DNA of 64,000 bases from CAZMNY01 sp964567745. Its GTDB lineage: Bacteria; Planctomycetota; Planctomycetia; Pirellulales; Pirellulaceae. The stretch lies in NCBI GenBank assembly GCA_964567745.1, contig CAZMNY010000017.1, positions 62,001-126,000 on the forward strand. Direction: 5' to 3'. Position numbers and translations under genes: made by a program. The notes under the pieces are model-generated. The model worked only from the letters and a program-made list of their open reading frames with translations, did no database searches and was not told the origin of the DNA. Below are positions 9,487-18,783 of this stretch, piece after piece (position 1 is the first letter of the stretch; each line of letters begins with the position of its first letter).

Positions 9487-10593
9487 ATGGTTTCTTTCAC
9501 TCTAGTCATGTTGGTTGCGCTCCCAGCCAGTGGGCCGATTACGGTACGAGGCGTCGAGCCGGGACAAGAACTCGAAGTCTCGATAGTACTCAGTAAAGAA
9601 CAGGCTGCGAGTCTCGATACAACTCGAGTTGGCAAGTCGGGTGGGAAACGACTGCTTTGGCTGGCGACGCGAGACGCACAAGGGCGCACTGGACCGCCGA
9701 TCTTCGCCCGTTATCAACTCGACAAGAACCGACTCTTGCTTCGGCCCTCGTTTCCGTTGCTCCCTGAGACGACTTATGTCGCAACGGCCAGGCTTCCGAA
9801 CGGCCAGACAACGCAAACGACAATTACGATATCAAGACGAGGTCCTCGCACGGCGCCCGAAGTGACGCGTGTTTTTCCGAGTGGTGATCGCCTTCCCGCG
9901 AATTGCTTGAAGTTCTACGTTCACTTCTCTGCGCCGATGAGAGAAGGCCGCGAGATTTTCGAACAAATCCAGATCGTGTCTGAAGATGGAGAGGTCGTAC
10001 CAGATCCGTGGCGCCGAGTCGAACTTTGGAGCACGGACGCGAAAAGACTCACGCTTTGGATTCACCCAGGCCGCATCAAACGAGGCGTCAATCTGAGGGA
10101 AGAATTTGGTCCGGTCCTTCGGCCCAATCAGAAATACCACTTGGTCATTCCCAAACGAGTTCTGGGCGCCAACGGTATGAAGCTCGAGGCGGAATTCAGT
10201 AAAGCGTTCGAAACCACGGCCGAAGATCACACTCGGCCTCTACCTAAGCATTGGCAAATCGACGCGCCCTCTGTTGGGACTCGAGAGCCGTTACAAATCC
10301 GGTTCGGTAAGTCTCTCGATCGAGCTCAATTGCTGCGAATGATAACAGTCGTAGCCAGCGACGGTCGGACGATTCGCGGTAGCATTTCAATCGGCAGCGG
10401 CGAATCGACCTGGAATTTTCGGCCAAGCGAAAACTGGATGAACAACCGTCATCAGCTGATCGTCGATGGCCGGCTTGAAGATGCGGCGGGCAATACGCCA
10501 TTGCGACCGTTTGACAATGACCTTGGTAGTCGAACACTGGTCGCGCCGCGACTGTCGATCACATTCACTCCGTCTTTCAAACCGAAAGACTGA
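9487..10593 (+). CDS. Secreted hypothetical protein with SbsA-type Ig-like domains
   Basis: Of 368 residues, the first 15 or so are a short hydrophobic leader (VSFTLVMLVALPASG). Residues about 115-220 contain PEVTRVFPSGDRLPANCLKFYVHFSAPM, the hallmark of SbsA-like bacterial Ig domains (a pole, then N-x-L-x-F-x-F-S-x-P-M). A second, weaker domain follows (QIRFGKSLDRAQL; ITVVASDGR; DAAGN). Such domains are structural parts of exported planctomycete proteins. No enzyme motif is visible. It follows the secreted protein ending at 9397 on the same strand. Confidence 0.72.
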   Translation: MVSFTLVMLVALPASGPITVRGVEPGQELEVSIVLSKEQAASLDTTRVGKSGGKRLLWLATRDAQGRTGPPIFARYQLDKNRLLLRPSFPLLPETTYVATARLPNGQTTQTTITISRRGPRTAPEVTRVFPSGDRLPANCLKFYVHFSAPMREGREIFEQIQIVSEDGEVVPDPWRRVELWSTDAKRLTLWIHPGRIKRGVNLREEFGPVLRPNQKYHLVIPKRVLGANGMKLEAEFSKAFETTAEDHTRPLPKHWQIDAPSVGTREPLQIRFGKSLDRAQLLRMITVVASDGRTIRGSISIGSGESTWNFRPSENWMNNRHQLIVDGRLEDAAGNTPLRPFDNDLGSRTLVAPRLSITFTPSFKPKD

Positions 10594-10683
10594 ATCGAGC
10601 CTGGCGAGAAACGCGAGCGAGAATATTCCCAAGCGACGCCACTAAGTTTGACTCAAGAAGGACCGTCATCCGACGAGATTCCC

Positions 10684-11157
10684 ATGAAACCTTACACCGC
10701 CGAAATCGAAATTGAGCTACCTCGCGACCGAGTCATCGAACTGTTCGACAACTCGGACAACGTGTTCAAGTGGCAAAATGGCTTGCAAAGTTTCGACCAC
10801 GTTGAAGGCGAGCCGGGCCAACCTGGAGCAGTCTCCAAACTGGTTTACGATGACGGCAAGCACCGAATCGAATTGACCGAGACGGTCACCAATCGCAACC
10901 TTCCTGACGAATTCGACGGAACGTACGAATGGTCGAGCGGTATGAACACGTTGAACAACCGCTTTATCGAGATTGGCCCCAATCGAACGAAATGAGAAAG
11001 CACCTGCGAGTACGAGTTCCGCGGATTCATGCTCAAGCTAATGGGCATCTTTGCACCGGGCATGTTCCGCAAGCAGAACTTGAAGTTCATGGAGAATTTC
11101 AAGCGGTTTGCCGAGACCGGATACGACGTGCGCGACGAAGCTAACCAAGCAGACTAG
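10684..11157 (+). pseudogene. SRPBCC (START-like) protein with in-frame TGA at codon 104
   Basis: From ATG 10684 the product starts MKPYTAEIEIELPRDRVIEL and has the look of SRPBCC/START hydrophobic-ligand-binding proteins. The ORF stops at TGA 10993-10995, but the same frame continues for 53 more codons to TAG 11155-11157. The continuation is the expected C-terminal half of the fold, with FRGFMLKLMGIFAPGMF followed by FMENFKRFAETG. Without the stop the product is 157 residues, the usual size. TGG (Trp) to TGA is the simplest lesion. A Sec reading is unlikely because a Trp or other aromatic residue suits the alignment and no convincing SECIS hairpin follows. The upstream TTG at 10648 is a less likely start. 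The ligand is unknown. Confidence 0.8.
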
Positions 11158-11190
11158 CAATCGCTTAGATGCCAGGGGTTGCGTCGCGTC

Positions 11191-11513
11191 TTATTGCTGT
11201 GGCGAGAGATCGAATGTATCGCCGCCAGCCGAAGTAAAGCGAACCACTCCATCCGGCAGATCGCCGACGTCGATAATTCCGTCGGGCAGATCGCCGAATC
11301 GCCGACATCAATGATGCCATCGGGCAGGTCGCCGACGTCGATAATACCGCCTGGCAAGTCGCCGACATCAATGATGCCATCGGCGGGTGGCGTGCCGCTG
11401 TCGGCTTGCATCTTGGCGGCGTCGACTTGCTCGGCCGCCGCTTTCGTGTCGTTGCCCTTCGATGTGGGCGCCAAGTGACTTGTCACCGAAACAGCGGACA
11501 CGCTTTGAATCAT
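11191..11513 (-). pseudogene. Small repeat protein (GDLPDGIIDV repeats) frameshifted by an 8-bp duplication
   Basis: ATG 11513 has a good AGGAG upstream. The product begins MIQSVSAVSVTSHLAP and enters 10-residue repeats GDLPDGIIDV. The 8-nt sequence ATCGCCGA occurs twice in tandem at 11290-11297 and 11298-11305. Removing one copy restores both the 30-nt repeat register and the frame, which then runs through a fourth repeat to VVRFTSAGGDTFDLSPQQ and the TAA at 11191. With the duplication the frame instead ends at 11154 in an unrelated, Arg/Ser-rich tail. The intact protein would be about 104 residues. It has no signal peptide and its function is unknown. It converges with the broken SRPBCC gene. 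Confidence 0.7.
11263..11390 (-). repeat. 30-bp coding tandem repeats
   Basis: Four 30-bp units lie at 11263-11292, 11301-11330, 11331-11360 and 11361-11390, each encoding a version of GDLPDGIIDV on the minus strand. The 8 bp at 11293-11300 break the register through the ATCGCCGA duplication. Units 2 and 4 share their first 24 bases, suggesting recent duplication. Confidence 0.9.
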
Positions 11514-11683
11514 AGTTGCAAGCTCCTGTCAACGACGAAGTGTGTTTTCCCAATGGAAAACGTACGTCGGAATCGTCAGATAGCAAACAACTTCGTGATG
11601 CGTATATGAACGCGAGCGGATCTGCGTTGAGCTCACGAATTCCGGGCAGGCAAACGCTGCGTGTTTGATCGAGCCGTCACGAG

Positions 11684-11980
11684 TTACCACGCGTACCCTC
11701 GAAAACCACGATCGCCGGGCGGCGTCCCAATCGCGTTCAATTCACGAGCGTGGAAGCCGCCGTAGTATTTGGGATACCATTGGTATCCGTCGTTTGCTCG
11801 ATAGTAATCGCCCGCATTATTCCGAATATGCTGGGGCCGATTTCCTTCGCGAAATAGCGGATACCGGTATGCGATCCAGGGGCCGCGGCGGGCAAACAGG
11901 GGGCCACGTTCCGCGCAGCACGGCTCAGCAAGAGAAACCAAGGCGAAGGCTACCAGGCAAGCGGTCAAAGTCGGACGCAT
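11684..11980 (-). CDS. Small secreted hypothetical protein
   Basis: ATG 11980 gives 98 residues with a Sec signal peptide (MRPTLTACLVAFALVSLAEP, cleavage near CCA). The mature part is about 75 residues, rich in Tyr, Arg and Gly (YRYPLFREGN, YYRANDGYQWYPKYYGG). The upstream TTG at 11995 is less likely because the leader starts at the ATG. Similar short Tyr/Arg-rich exported proteins occur in planctomycetes, but I assign no function. It stands alone between the repeat protein and an SDR gene. Confidence 0.6.
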   Translation of the reverse strand: MRPTLTACLVAFALVSLAEPCCAERGPLFARRGPWIAYRYPLFREGNRPQHIRNNAGDYYRANDGYQWYPKYYGGFHARELNAIGTPPGDRGFRGYAW

Positions 11981-12242
11981 GTTGACACCTGTCAAAGGGA
12001 TTCGTTGACGGAAGCCGTCGACGCTGCGTGTTTCGCAATTCCGCGCGGCCTGACAACGTAGGTCGCCGATTCACCTCGGGCAAATGCCAGCGTCAGAAGA
12101 ATCCATCGTTGACCTCCGCCCGTTAGCGCAACCCACGATGCCTCTGGATCGCCTGGCAAATCTGAAGAGAGCCGCAGCATGGCGAACGCCTGAGCCCTGC
12201 CGAGCCCAACGTGAGCTTTTCTCGTGCGCTCGATTTCAGCTT

Positions 12243-13010
12243 CTAACTGCGTTCGTAGGGCCAGACGCCTTGAGTCCAAAGTCCGCCGTCGACGAACAAG
12301 GTTTGCCCGGTCACAAAGGATGACGATTCCCCGCAGAGGAATACGACCGCATCGGCGACGTCGTCAACCTGGCCAACTCGCCCCAACGGAGTAATCCCGC
12401 CCCAGGTGCCCGCATAGTCCGGATCCTCGTCTTGAGTTCGTTCGATCTCGATGGCGCCCGGAGCGACGCAATTGACGCGTATCTTGTGGGCGCCAAGCTC
12501 AACCGCGCAGACGCGAGTCATTTGGTCGATTCCGCCTTTCGACGCGCAATAGTCGAGCAGGTTCGGAAACGGGGTCTTGTTGGCGCCTGAGCCAATATTG
12601 ACGATTGAACCGCCGTTTTCGCGCATTCTCAGTGCGGCCTCTTTTGTGCAAAGAAAACACCCCTTCAGATTCGTCCGGATCGTGCGATCGAAGTCCTCTT
12701 CGGTCAGGTCGAAAAGCGACGCCCAGGTTTGCACCCCGGCGTTGTTCACAAGCGCGTCGAGACGTCCGGCCTGTTCATCAAGCTGCTGAAAAATGGCCGC
12801 CACGTCGGCGGACGAGCCCACGTCGCCCGGTAGTAGCCATGCATTCGCACCCAGCTCTCGGACCTCGTTCGCCGTTTGCTCTGCGCCGTCGAGGTCGCTG
12901 CGATAGTTGATTCCGACCGACCAGCCAGCCTTTGCCAAACCCAAGGCAATGCCGCGACCAACTCCCTTACTCGCCCCGGTCACCAAGGCGACTCGCATTT
13001 CAGTGGACAT
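12243..13010 (-). CDS. SDR-family oxidoreductase (FabG-like)
   Basis: A classical short-chain dehydrogenase of 255 residues from ATG 13010, which has GGAG at a proper distance (the frame extends to 13031). It shows the NAD(P) motif TGASKGVG near the N-terminus, NNAG in strand 4, a catalytic Ser after NIGSG and the YCASK Tyr/Lys pair, then NCVAPGAIEIERT and a C-terminal VTGQTLFVDGGLW. The overall pattern is that of glucose-1-dehydrogenase/FabG-type enzymes acting on sugar or keto substrates; the substrate cannot be told. It stands alone, with no operon partner. Confidence 0.9.
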   Translation of the reverse strand: MSTEMRVALVTGASKGVGRGIALGLAKAGWSVGINYRSDLDGAEQTANEVRELGANAWLLPGDVGSSADVAAIFQQLDEQAGRLDALVNNAGVQTWASLFDLTEEDFDRTIRTNLKGCFLCTKEAALRMRENGGSIVNIGSGANKTPFPNLLDYCASKGGIDQMTRVCAVELGAHKIRVNCVAPGAIEIERTQDEDPDYAGTWGGITPLGRVGQVDDVADAVVFLCGESSSFVTGQTLFVDGGLWTQGVWPYERS

Positions 13011-13205
13011 CAAATTCTCCTGCAACCTCATTCAATGGCGGGGCGTTCGAAATGAATAGTCAATTCCCTGGCGATTCGCCCGCCGGTTAAACCTTGACGG
13101 TTAGGCAAACCCTGGCTGTCGTAATGATTGTTTTGAAGAACCGGGTCATAACGAGTCGATTCAGCCATAGCGAGAGATTACCTTTTCGAGCGGAGATATG
13201 GAACG

Positions 13206-15371
13206 ATGGCGGCGGGAGGGAATCAAACCGGACTCATCCTTCTGTGCATCACAATCGCATTGGTTTGCTTAGTACCCTCTACGTTGTTCGGGCAGGACGA
13301 ACGAGAGTTGCCGCCCATCATCGTCGAGCCTGACGGGCCGCTCGCGGCGTCCGACTTCTCCAGCGATGACAATCTTTTCGCCCCGATGGGTCTGTTCGAT
13401 CAGACGTTCGGGCAGAACGACGGCTTCGGCGAGAACACGGGCGTCTTTCGCGGAGCCGAAAATAGTTTCGACATGCCGTTCGCCAGCGATTCGATTGGCC
13501 GCGACCGGATTCAAGAGAAGCTCGCGCCCGACATGTTTAACGCGTTGCAGCAGGAGCTCGGAATCCTGATGCAAAGCACCGGCGCGGGACAAGCGTCGCC
13601 ATACGTTCGCGGCGTGACCGGTCAGCAAGTCCTCATTTTGGTGGACGGCATCCGGCTCAATAACTCCATCTTTCGATTCGGTCCCAACCAGTACTTCAAT
13701 ACGATTGATCCCGGCGCGGTGGATCACGTCGAAGTGCTCCGCGGCGGCGGTTCCGTGCTTTGGGGATCGGACGCGATCGGCGGAGTAATCAACGTGGTGA
13801 CTCGTTCGCCTTCATTTCTCGATAGTTGTTGCGGCGACTATCGCGGCGGCGAGTTTCATCAAACGTTTAACACGGCGAACAGCTCGCCCTACAGTCGTCT
13901 GAATGTCGAGGGCTGGGTTGGTCGAGTCGGCGCGTTTGGCGGTGCCTCGATGCTCAACGTCCGAGACCTCGACACAGGCTGGGACTCGATTGGTCGCCAG
14001 CCTGGCACGAATTACCAACAATACGCCGGCGATATCAAATTCAATTTCCTCATCGACCGTTCGCAGATGCTCACATTCGCTCTGCAACATCACGAAATGC
14101 AGGACGTTGTGCGAAGCGATCGGTACCCCGGCTTTCCGGGCGACCGCAACAATAGCAATTCATTCGGCGGCGCTCGATTCTTCGATCCGCAACAGAGAGA
14201 CCTCGCCTACATTCGCTACCAAGCGGTTGACCCTTTCGCCTGGTCCGACGCGTTAACGATCACTGGCTCGTACCATCGCCAGCGCGACAACCAGAAGCGC
14301 GGCTTTCCCACAACATCGCGTTTTCAAGAGACGGACGTGGAAACGACCGGCGTGAATATCGTCTCCAGCAAACAACTCGAATTCACAAAAATGACAACGG
14401 GCATCGACTGGTACCACGACAACATTGCTTCGAGGTTTGGCGGTTCGGCTTCCGGGCCGATCATTCCCGACGGTGCCTACTATGACCGGCTCGGCTGGTT
14501 TCTCAATTCCGACACGCGACTGCTCGATCAATTGACTGCCCAAGCCGGTATTCGCTACGAGCGAATTAAGGCGGGGGCCACGCCTAGGATCGGCGCAACG
14601 GACGTCTTCATCACTCCCTCCTACGACGACTGGATCGCCCATGCCGGGCTGACGTACGAGCTAAACCCGTGTGCGCGAATTGTCGGATCGGTGAGCGAAG
14701 GATTCCGCGCTCCAAATCTCGACGAGCTGACGGCCAACAATCCGAACGTGTTGCAAAACGGGATGGACCTTCCCAGCCTCGATTTGATTCCGGAACGATC
14801 CATCAACTACGAAGTCGGCCTAAAGACGGATTACGCCGGACTACGCACTCAGACGTTCGTCTTTTGGAACGACTTGAACAACAACATTGTTCCCATCTCC
14901 GCCGGCTCGAATCAGTTTCGCCGCGACAACCAGGACTCGCTCATCCAAGGCTTCGAGTTCGAAGGCGAATTGGATCTCGACGAGTCGTGGAGCCTCTACG
15001 GAAACTTCTGGTACACGTATGGCGAGAACGTCGTGACGGATTCGCCCTTGAGCCGGATTCCGCCAACGCAAGGGGTGCTCGGACTACGATGGCAGGAACA
15101 GAGCAGTTACTTCGACCTCTACACCTGGATCGTTCGACGGCAAGATCGTCTCGATCCGGTCCGAGATTTGGGTGATGAGAGAATCCCAATCGGCGGTACG
15201 CCCGGCTACGCGACTCTGAACATCCGCATGGGCCGGTCTTATGGCGAAATGGATCAACACCGTATTTCGTTGAATCTGGAGAACCTGACGGACAAGAACT
15301 ACCTTGTTCACGGATCGGGCGTTTTCGGCACCGGATTCTCAGCCCGTTTCGGGTATTCGTTGATCTACTAA
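13206..15371 (+). CDS. TonB-dependent outer-membrane receptor
   Basis: 721 residues. A signal peptide (LILLCITIALVCLVPSTLFG, cleavage after about residue 29) is followed by an N-terminal extension of about 70 residues. The plug domain follows, with YVRGVTGQQVLILVDGIRLN, DPGAVDHVEVLRGGGSVLWG and IGGVINVVTRSP, then a 22-strand barrel rich in aromatic-ended strands. Late-barrel motifs are EGFRAPNLDEL, INYEVGLKTD and RISLNLENLTDKNY, and the last residue is aromatic (Tyr), as barrel assembly requires. It resembles BtuB or haem/siderophore receptors, but no neighbour indicates the substrate. It proves an outer membrane. Confidence 0.93.
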   Translation: MAAGGNQTGLILLCITIALVCLVPSTLFGQDERELPPIIVEPDGPLAASDFSSDDNLFAPMGLFDQTFGQNDGFGENTGVFRGAENSFDMPFASDSIGRDRIQEKLAPDMFNALQQELGILMQSTGAGQASPYVRGVTGQQVLILVDGIRLNNSIFRFGPNQYFNTIDPGAVDHVEVLRGGGSVLWGSDAIGGVINVVTRSPSFLDSCCGDYRGGEFHQTFNTANSSPYSRLNVEGWVGRVGAFGGASMLNVRDLDTGWDSIGRQPGTNYQQYAGDIKFNFLIDRSQMLTFALQHHEMQDVVRSDRYPGFPGDRNNSNSFGGARFFDPQQRDLAYIRYQAVDPFAWSDALTITGSYHRQRDNQKRGFPTTSRFQETDVETTGVNIVSSKQLEFTKMTTGIDWYHDNIASRFGGSASGPIIPDGAYYDRLGWFLNSDTRLLDQLTAQAGIRYERIKAGATPRIGATDVFITPSYDDWIAHAGLTYELNPCARIVGSVSEGFRAPNLDELTANNPNVLQNGMDLPSLDLIPERSINYEVGLKTDYAGLRTQTFVFWNDLNNNIVPISAGSNQFRRDNQDSLIQGFEFEGELDLDESWSLYGNFWYTYGENVVTDSPLSRIPPTQGVLGLRWQEQSSYFDLYTWIVRRQDRLDPVRDLGDERIPIGGTPGYATLNIRMGRSYGEMDQHRISLNLENLTDKNYLVHGSGVFGTGFSARFGYSLIY

Positions 15372-15399
15372 GCCACCTCCTCGCCTTCTCATCGAAGCA

Positions 15400-15426
15400 T
15401 CTTTCGCGTTGGCATTGCGCGAAAGA
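15400..15426 (+). terminator. Hairpin after the TonB receptor gene
   Basis: A perfect 9-bp stem TCTTTCGCG/CGCGAAAGA with a 9-nt loop begins 28 nt after the stop codon. There is no T-tract, so it may be an mRNA-end-protecting or Rho-dependent 3' structure rather than a classical intrinsic terminator. Confidence 0.45.
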
Positions 15427-15485
15427 CGCCACAGCTCGAGCATTGCGCGTCTTCTGACGAGGCCAGGCTACGACGACGTGCTGTG

Positions 15486-15513
15486 AATAAAGTGGGACCA
15501 ATAAAGTGGGACC
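15486..15513. repeat. Perfect 14-bp tandem direct repeat
   Basis: AATAAAGTGGGACC occurs twice back to back (15486-15499 and 15500-15513), followed by GGTGCCCTTTTG. From memory, strings of this type recur in planctomycete intergenic DNA; this window alone cannot show that. Confidence 0.7.
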
Positions 15514-15670
15514 GGTGCCCTTTTGTTTGTCCGCATCCCTCTTTTCAGTTGCAGACTCGGCGTCGGTCATTTCCAATAGGCATGTTGTCCACCGCCGCTC
15601 CTTCCAGTTGGTAGGAGCGGACAAGCCTGGACCGTGGATCGAACTCAATCAGCCCCCAAGAGAGCTCAAA

Positions 15671-16663
15671 ATGAATCGCCAAGATGGAACGACGCCTGAA
15701 GATCGCCACTCGGATTCACTGAATCGCCGTTCGTTTGTCAAAGCCGGTTCGGCGGCATTGGTCGCGACAAGCGTGGCTTCCACGGCGCTCGCCGACAAGA
15801 AGAAGAAAAAGCCGAAAAAGACGGCCGCAGCGGAAGCGAGCGTCGGCGAATTGTATGCATCGCTTTCAGACAAGCAAAAGGAGACCATTTGCTTTAAGTT
15901 CGGCCATCCGCTGCAGTCGCGAATCAATCCCAATTGGCACATCACGAAGCCCGAGATCGACGACGATTTCTACACGAAAGCGCAGCGCGAACTCGCAACT
16001 CGAATCATCAAAGGCGTCTGCAGCGAAGATGGGTACAAGCGTTTCCTGCAACAGATGGAAGACGACGACGGCGGCGTTGGCGCTTACAGCATGGCGATCT
16101 TCGGACAGCCCGGCGAAGGCGATTTCCAGTGGGTCCTCACCGGACGCCATCTGACTCTGCGGGCCGATGGCAACTCAACAAAACAAGTCGCCTTCGGAGG
16201 CGGAATCGTTTACGGCCACAGTGAAGAAGAGCCGGAGCATAACTTGTTCCACTACCACACCAAGAAGGCGAATGAAGTCTTCGAAGCGCTTGACGAGAAG
16301 CACCGGCTGCAAGCCCTGCTGAAGAAGGCGCCGAAAGAGTCTCAAGTCCCGATTCAAGGTGCCGCAGGTCGGTTCCCCGGTGTACCCGTAAGTGACTTGA
16401 GCAGCGATCAAGAAGACCTTGTGGAACAGACGATTAAGGTCGGTTTAGCGCCCTATCGAGAATCGGACGTGAAGGAAGTCATGCAACTGCTGAAGAAGGG
16501 CGGCGGGCTCGACAAGCTTAGCATGGCCTTCTACCAACAGGGCGACATCAACAACGACAAGGTCTGGGACATTTGGCGAGTTGAAGGGCCGAGTTTCGTG
16601 TGGCACTTCCGCGGAGCGCCGCACGTCCATACTTATATCAACATCGGACTCAAGAAAGGTTAG
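15671..16663 (+). CDS. DUF3500-like protein with Tat signal
   Basis: ATG 15671 (MNRQDG) starts a Tat leader with NRRSFVKAGSAALVATSV; the frame extends upstream to 15506 but that part is not leader-like. The 330-residue product has a Lys-rich spacer after the leader, then LSDKQKETICFKFGHPL, FQWVLTGRHLTLRADGN, a His-containing LFHYHTKKANE and the C-terminal WDIWRVEGPSFVWHFRGAPHVHTYINI. These are the landmarks I associate with DUF3500. Export in folded form suggests a bound cofactor or metal, perhaps through the His/His pairs. No enzymatic role is established. It is followed by a strong terminator, so it is a single-gene transcript. Confidence 0.78.
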   Translation: MNRQDGTTPEDRHSDSLNRRSFVKAGSAALVATSVASTALADKKKKKPKKTAAAEASVGELYASLSDKQKETICFKFGHPLQSRINPNWHITKPEIDDDFYTKAQRELATRIIKGVCSEDGYKRFLQQMEDDDGGVGAYSMAIFGQPGEGDFQWVLTGRHLTLRADGNSTKQVAFGGGIVYGHSEEEPEHNLFHYHTKKANEVFEALDEKHRLQALLKKAPKESQVPIQGAAGRFPGVPVSDLSSDQEDLVEQTIKVGLAPYRESDVKEVMQLLKKGGGLDKLSMAFYQQGDINNDKVWDIWRVEGPSFVWHFRGAPHVHTYINIGLKKG

Positions 16664-16685
16664 ATCAGAACCTTTCGAAACTCGA

Positions 16686-16731
16686 ACGCCTCCTTTCGCT
16701 TTGGCTAAGCGGAAGCGAGGCGTCTTTTTTT
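16686..16731 (+). terminator. Intrinsic terminator after the DUF3500-like gene
   Basis: An interrupted stem built on ACGCCTC/GAGGCGT with further pairing inside, ending in seven consecutive T. It lies 22 nt after the stop codon. Confidence 0.85.
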
Positions 16732-16867
16732 GCGCGTCGACGTGAAGCGGCTCGTTGGTCGTTTGTGACGCGAGAAATTGCGGCCTAATCCACCAAGGAT
16801 CTGCGCTGCCATTGAGAGCAACCGTGGACGACTCGAGGCGATCCCCACCGGGCATGAGTGAACCAGC

Positions 16868-17848
16868 ATGACAGACTCTGCATTTCAAAACTGGACGTTT
16901 CTACACGTTAACGACAGTCACATGGGGACGCCTCGGTCCTACCGATTTCGCCCCGCGATCAATCAGCGGTGGGCGGCGATCAAACAGCAGATGGCGGCGA
17001 CGCCCGCCGACCTGCTTTTGCACGGCGGCGATTTGACTCGCGATGGCGACACTCACGAGTTTGAGTTTCTACAGGCTCGACAAGACTTGGAGACATTGCC
17101 GTTTCCGGTTTTTGTCATTCCCGGCAACATGGACGTCGGAAACAAGCACACGTTTGAAGATGGAGTCAAACGCAGATGGAAAGGGCTCGAATGGAACGAC
17201 CCCGACTGGAACATGACGACGAGCCGGCTCGACCTCTTCTCTTCCTACTTCGGTCCAATTCACTGGACATTCATGCATCGTGACGTCCGCTTTACCGGAT
17301 TCTACGCCGCCGTTGCGGGTACCGGATTTCCGCATGAACAGCGGATGTGGTCGATGCTTGAGCGGCTTCCCGAATTGCCTCGAGCAAAACATCACGTGGC
17401 CGTGATGCATTACTGGCCGTTCATGGAGCGACTGGACGAGCCGGCTTGGGATTTGACCAATGGCGACGAATACGACAACTGGTACTTTTCGATCGACCCG
17501 CCTCATCGACAACGATTGTGGAATCACCTCAAGGCCGCCGGCGTGGACATCCTGTTTTGCGGTCACGTCCATACCGGTCGGCCAGTGCAAGTCGTCGATG
17601 GCATTCGCGTCTATCGCACGCCCGCGTCGGGCAACACAAGCCAGCTCGCCGAACGCTGGGGCGATGCCGACACGCGTTTCGGTTTTCAGCGTTGTGATGT
17701 CAACGACACTGGAATCGATGTGACGTTCGTTGTGGGCGACGACCAGTGCGATGAGTTCGACTCGTTCGGCCCCATGGGGCACCCGACGGTCGATCAACGA
17801 GACTACTCAGCCGCTCGCGAGAAACCACCGTTGCACCCAGTCGTTTAG
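16868..17848 (+). CDS. Calcineurin-like metallophosphoesterase
   Basis: 326 residues. All metal-ligand motifs of the family are present in order: LHVNDSHMG (D16, H18), LLLHGGDLTRDGD, VIPGNMDVGN (the GNxD/H motif in Asp form), VAVMHYWP and ILFCGHVHTG. These build the dinuclear site of 3',5'-cyclic phosphodiesterases and related hydrolases. No signal peptide is visible, so it is probably cytoplasmic. The substrate is unknown; CpdA-like phosphodiesterases are the nearest comparison. The start follows an intergenic gap after the terminator. Confidence 0.92.
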   Translation: MTDSAFQNWTFLHVNDSHMGTPRSYRFRPAINQRWAAIKQQMAATPADLLLHGGDLTRDGDTHEFEFLQARQDLETLPFPVFVIPGNMDVGNKHTFEDGVKRRWKGLEWNDPDWNMTTSRLDLFSSYFGPIHWTFMHRDVRFTGFYAAVAGTGFPHEQRMWSMLERLPELPRAKHHVAVMHYWPFMERLDEPAWDLTNGDEYDNWYFSIDPPHRQRLWNHLKAAGVDILFCGHVHTGRPVQVVDGIRVYRTPASGNTSQLAERWGDADTRFGFQRCDVNDTGIDVTFVVGDDQCDEFDSFGPMGHPTVDQRDYSAAREKPPLHPVV

Positions 17849-17917
17849 CGCGCCCAATTGCACACCGATTGCCGCCCCTGGTTATGTGCCGCGTTGCTTG
17901 CCCGGAGGTCAATCTCG

Positions 17918-18678
17918 ATGTGGACGTGTCTCAAGTGCGAAGAGTCGCTCGATGACAACTTTGACATTTGTTGGAATGCGGTGCCGATCGTTCGGGCGAC
18001 AAAGCTCCTGGTTTCGTTTCCGATGTCGAGGAAGTCGCCAGGCCAACATCCGAAGGACCGTCACGCCCTCTTAAGATCTGGCAGTTCAGTTTGACGAGCG
18101 TCGGTGTTGTCACAACAGGCATCGCGCTTGTCGTCGGGTTGGCTCGAGGAATGCCCTTTGCCGCAATGCTGGTCATTCTTGGCGGCGGATTCGCAATTCT
18201 GCTTGGCCGATTCCTCGGCATGCTCGTCGACTATGTCCTAGGCCCGAGCCACAGTCCGATGCTCGATGGTCAACAAGTCGACGCGCACAACGTCGACGAT
18301 ACGAAAGCTGCCATCGGCAGCCCACCGAATTTGAACGATGGGGCAGCTCCATCGCTTGAGCAGACACCGCTCTGTCTTCACTGCTTTCAATCGGTCTCGC
18401 CGATTCAACACTACTGCCCGCATTGCGGTCAATCGATAGGGCAACTCACGCCCTACTTGCCGTACGAGGGCATTTGGTTTCAAGCCGGGATGTGGGGCAA
18501 GCTCTGGAATCGGCTCTGGTAGCGCAACGTCGACAGCGATGCGCGCAAAGTCTTTTTCTTCCTGCTAATCCTGCTTCAAGCGCCAATCCTGTTACTCGCC
18601 CTGCCAACCGTCTGGTGGTGGAAGTCGAAACAGCATCGACAGCCGACCGGTGCGCCTCATTCGGCAAACAACACGTGA
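17918..18678 (+). pseudogene. Zinc-ribbon membrane protein, frameshifted and with an in-frame TAG
   Basis: ATG 17918 opens a ribbon MWTCLKCEESLDDNFDICW. At 17975-17977 one base is missing: the other frame continues as CGADRSGDKAPGF, which restores the expected C-W-x-C-G. That frame contains a two-helix membrane segment (VVTTGIALVVGLARGM; AAMLVILGGGFAILLG) and a second ribbon LCLHCFQ...HYCPHCGQ, then reaches TAG at 18520-18522. The same frame runs on another 51 codons to TGA 18676-18678 and encodes a further hydrophobic helix (VFFFLLILLQAPILLLALP), so the TAG is probably also a lesion. Intact, this would be about 253 residues of a ribbon-plus-membrane protein of unknown function. Confidence 0.75.
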
Positions 18679-18783
18679 CCACAGCTTTCAGGTACCTGCC
18701 CAACTAGACGGCGCGACGGCAAGGCGCCAAGTTAGTGATTGCAAACCGAATGATAGCCGAAGCATCTGTTAAGGGAGAAGGTG

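Noticed and set aside
10993..10995. TGA in the SRPBCC gene as a selenocysteine codon
   Set aside because: The neighbouring sequence has no U-x-x-C or thioredoxin-like context and no convincing SECIS hairpin; a Trp codon is the simpler ancestor.
11263..11390. CRISPR array
   Set aside because: The 30-bp units are directly adjacent with no spacers and encode protein repeats.
11992..12279. A 95-residue minus-strand ORF overlapping the end of the SDR gene
   Set aside because: No ribosome-binding site, no known family, and it overlaps the SDR stop. It may be real but support is too weak.
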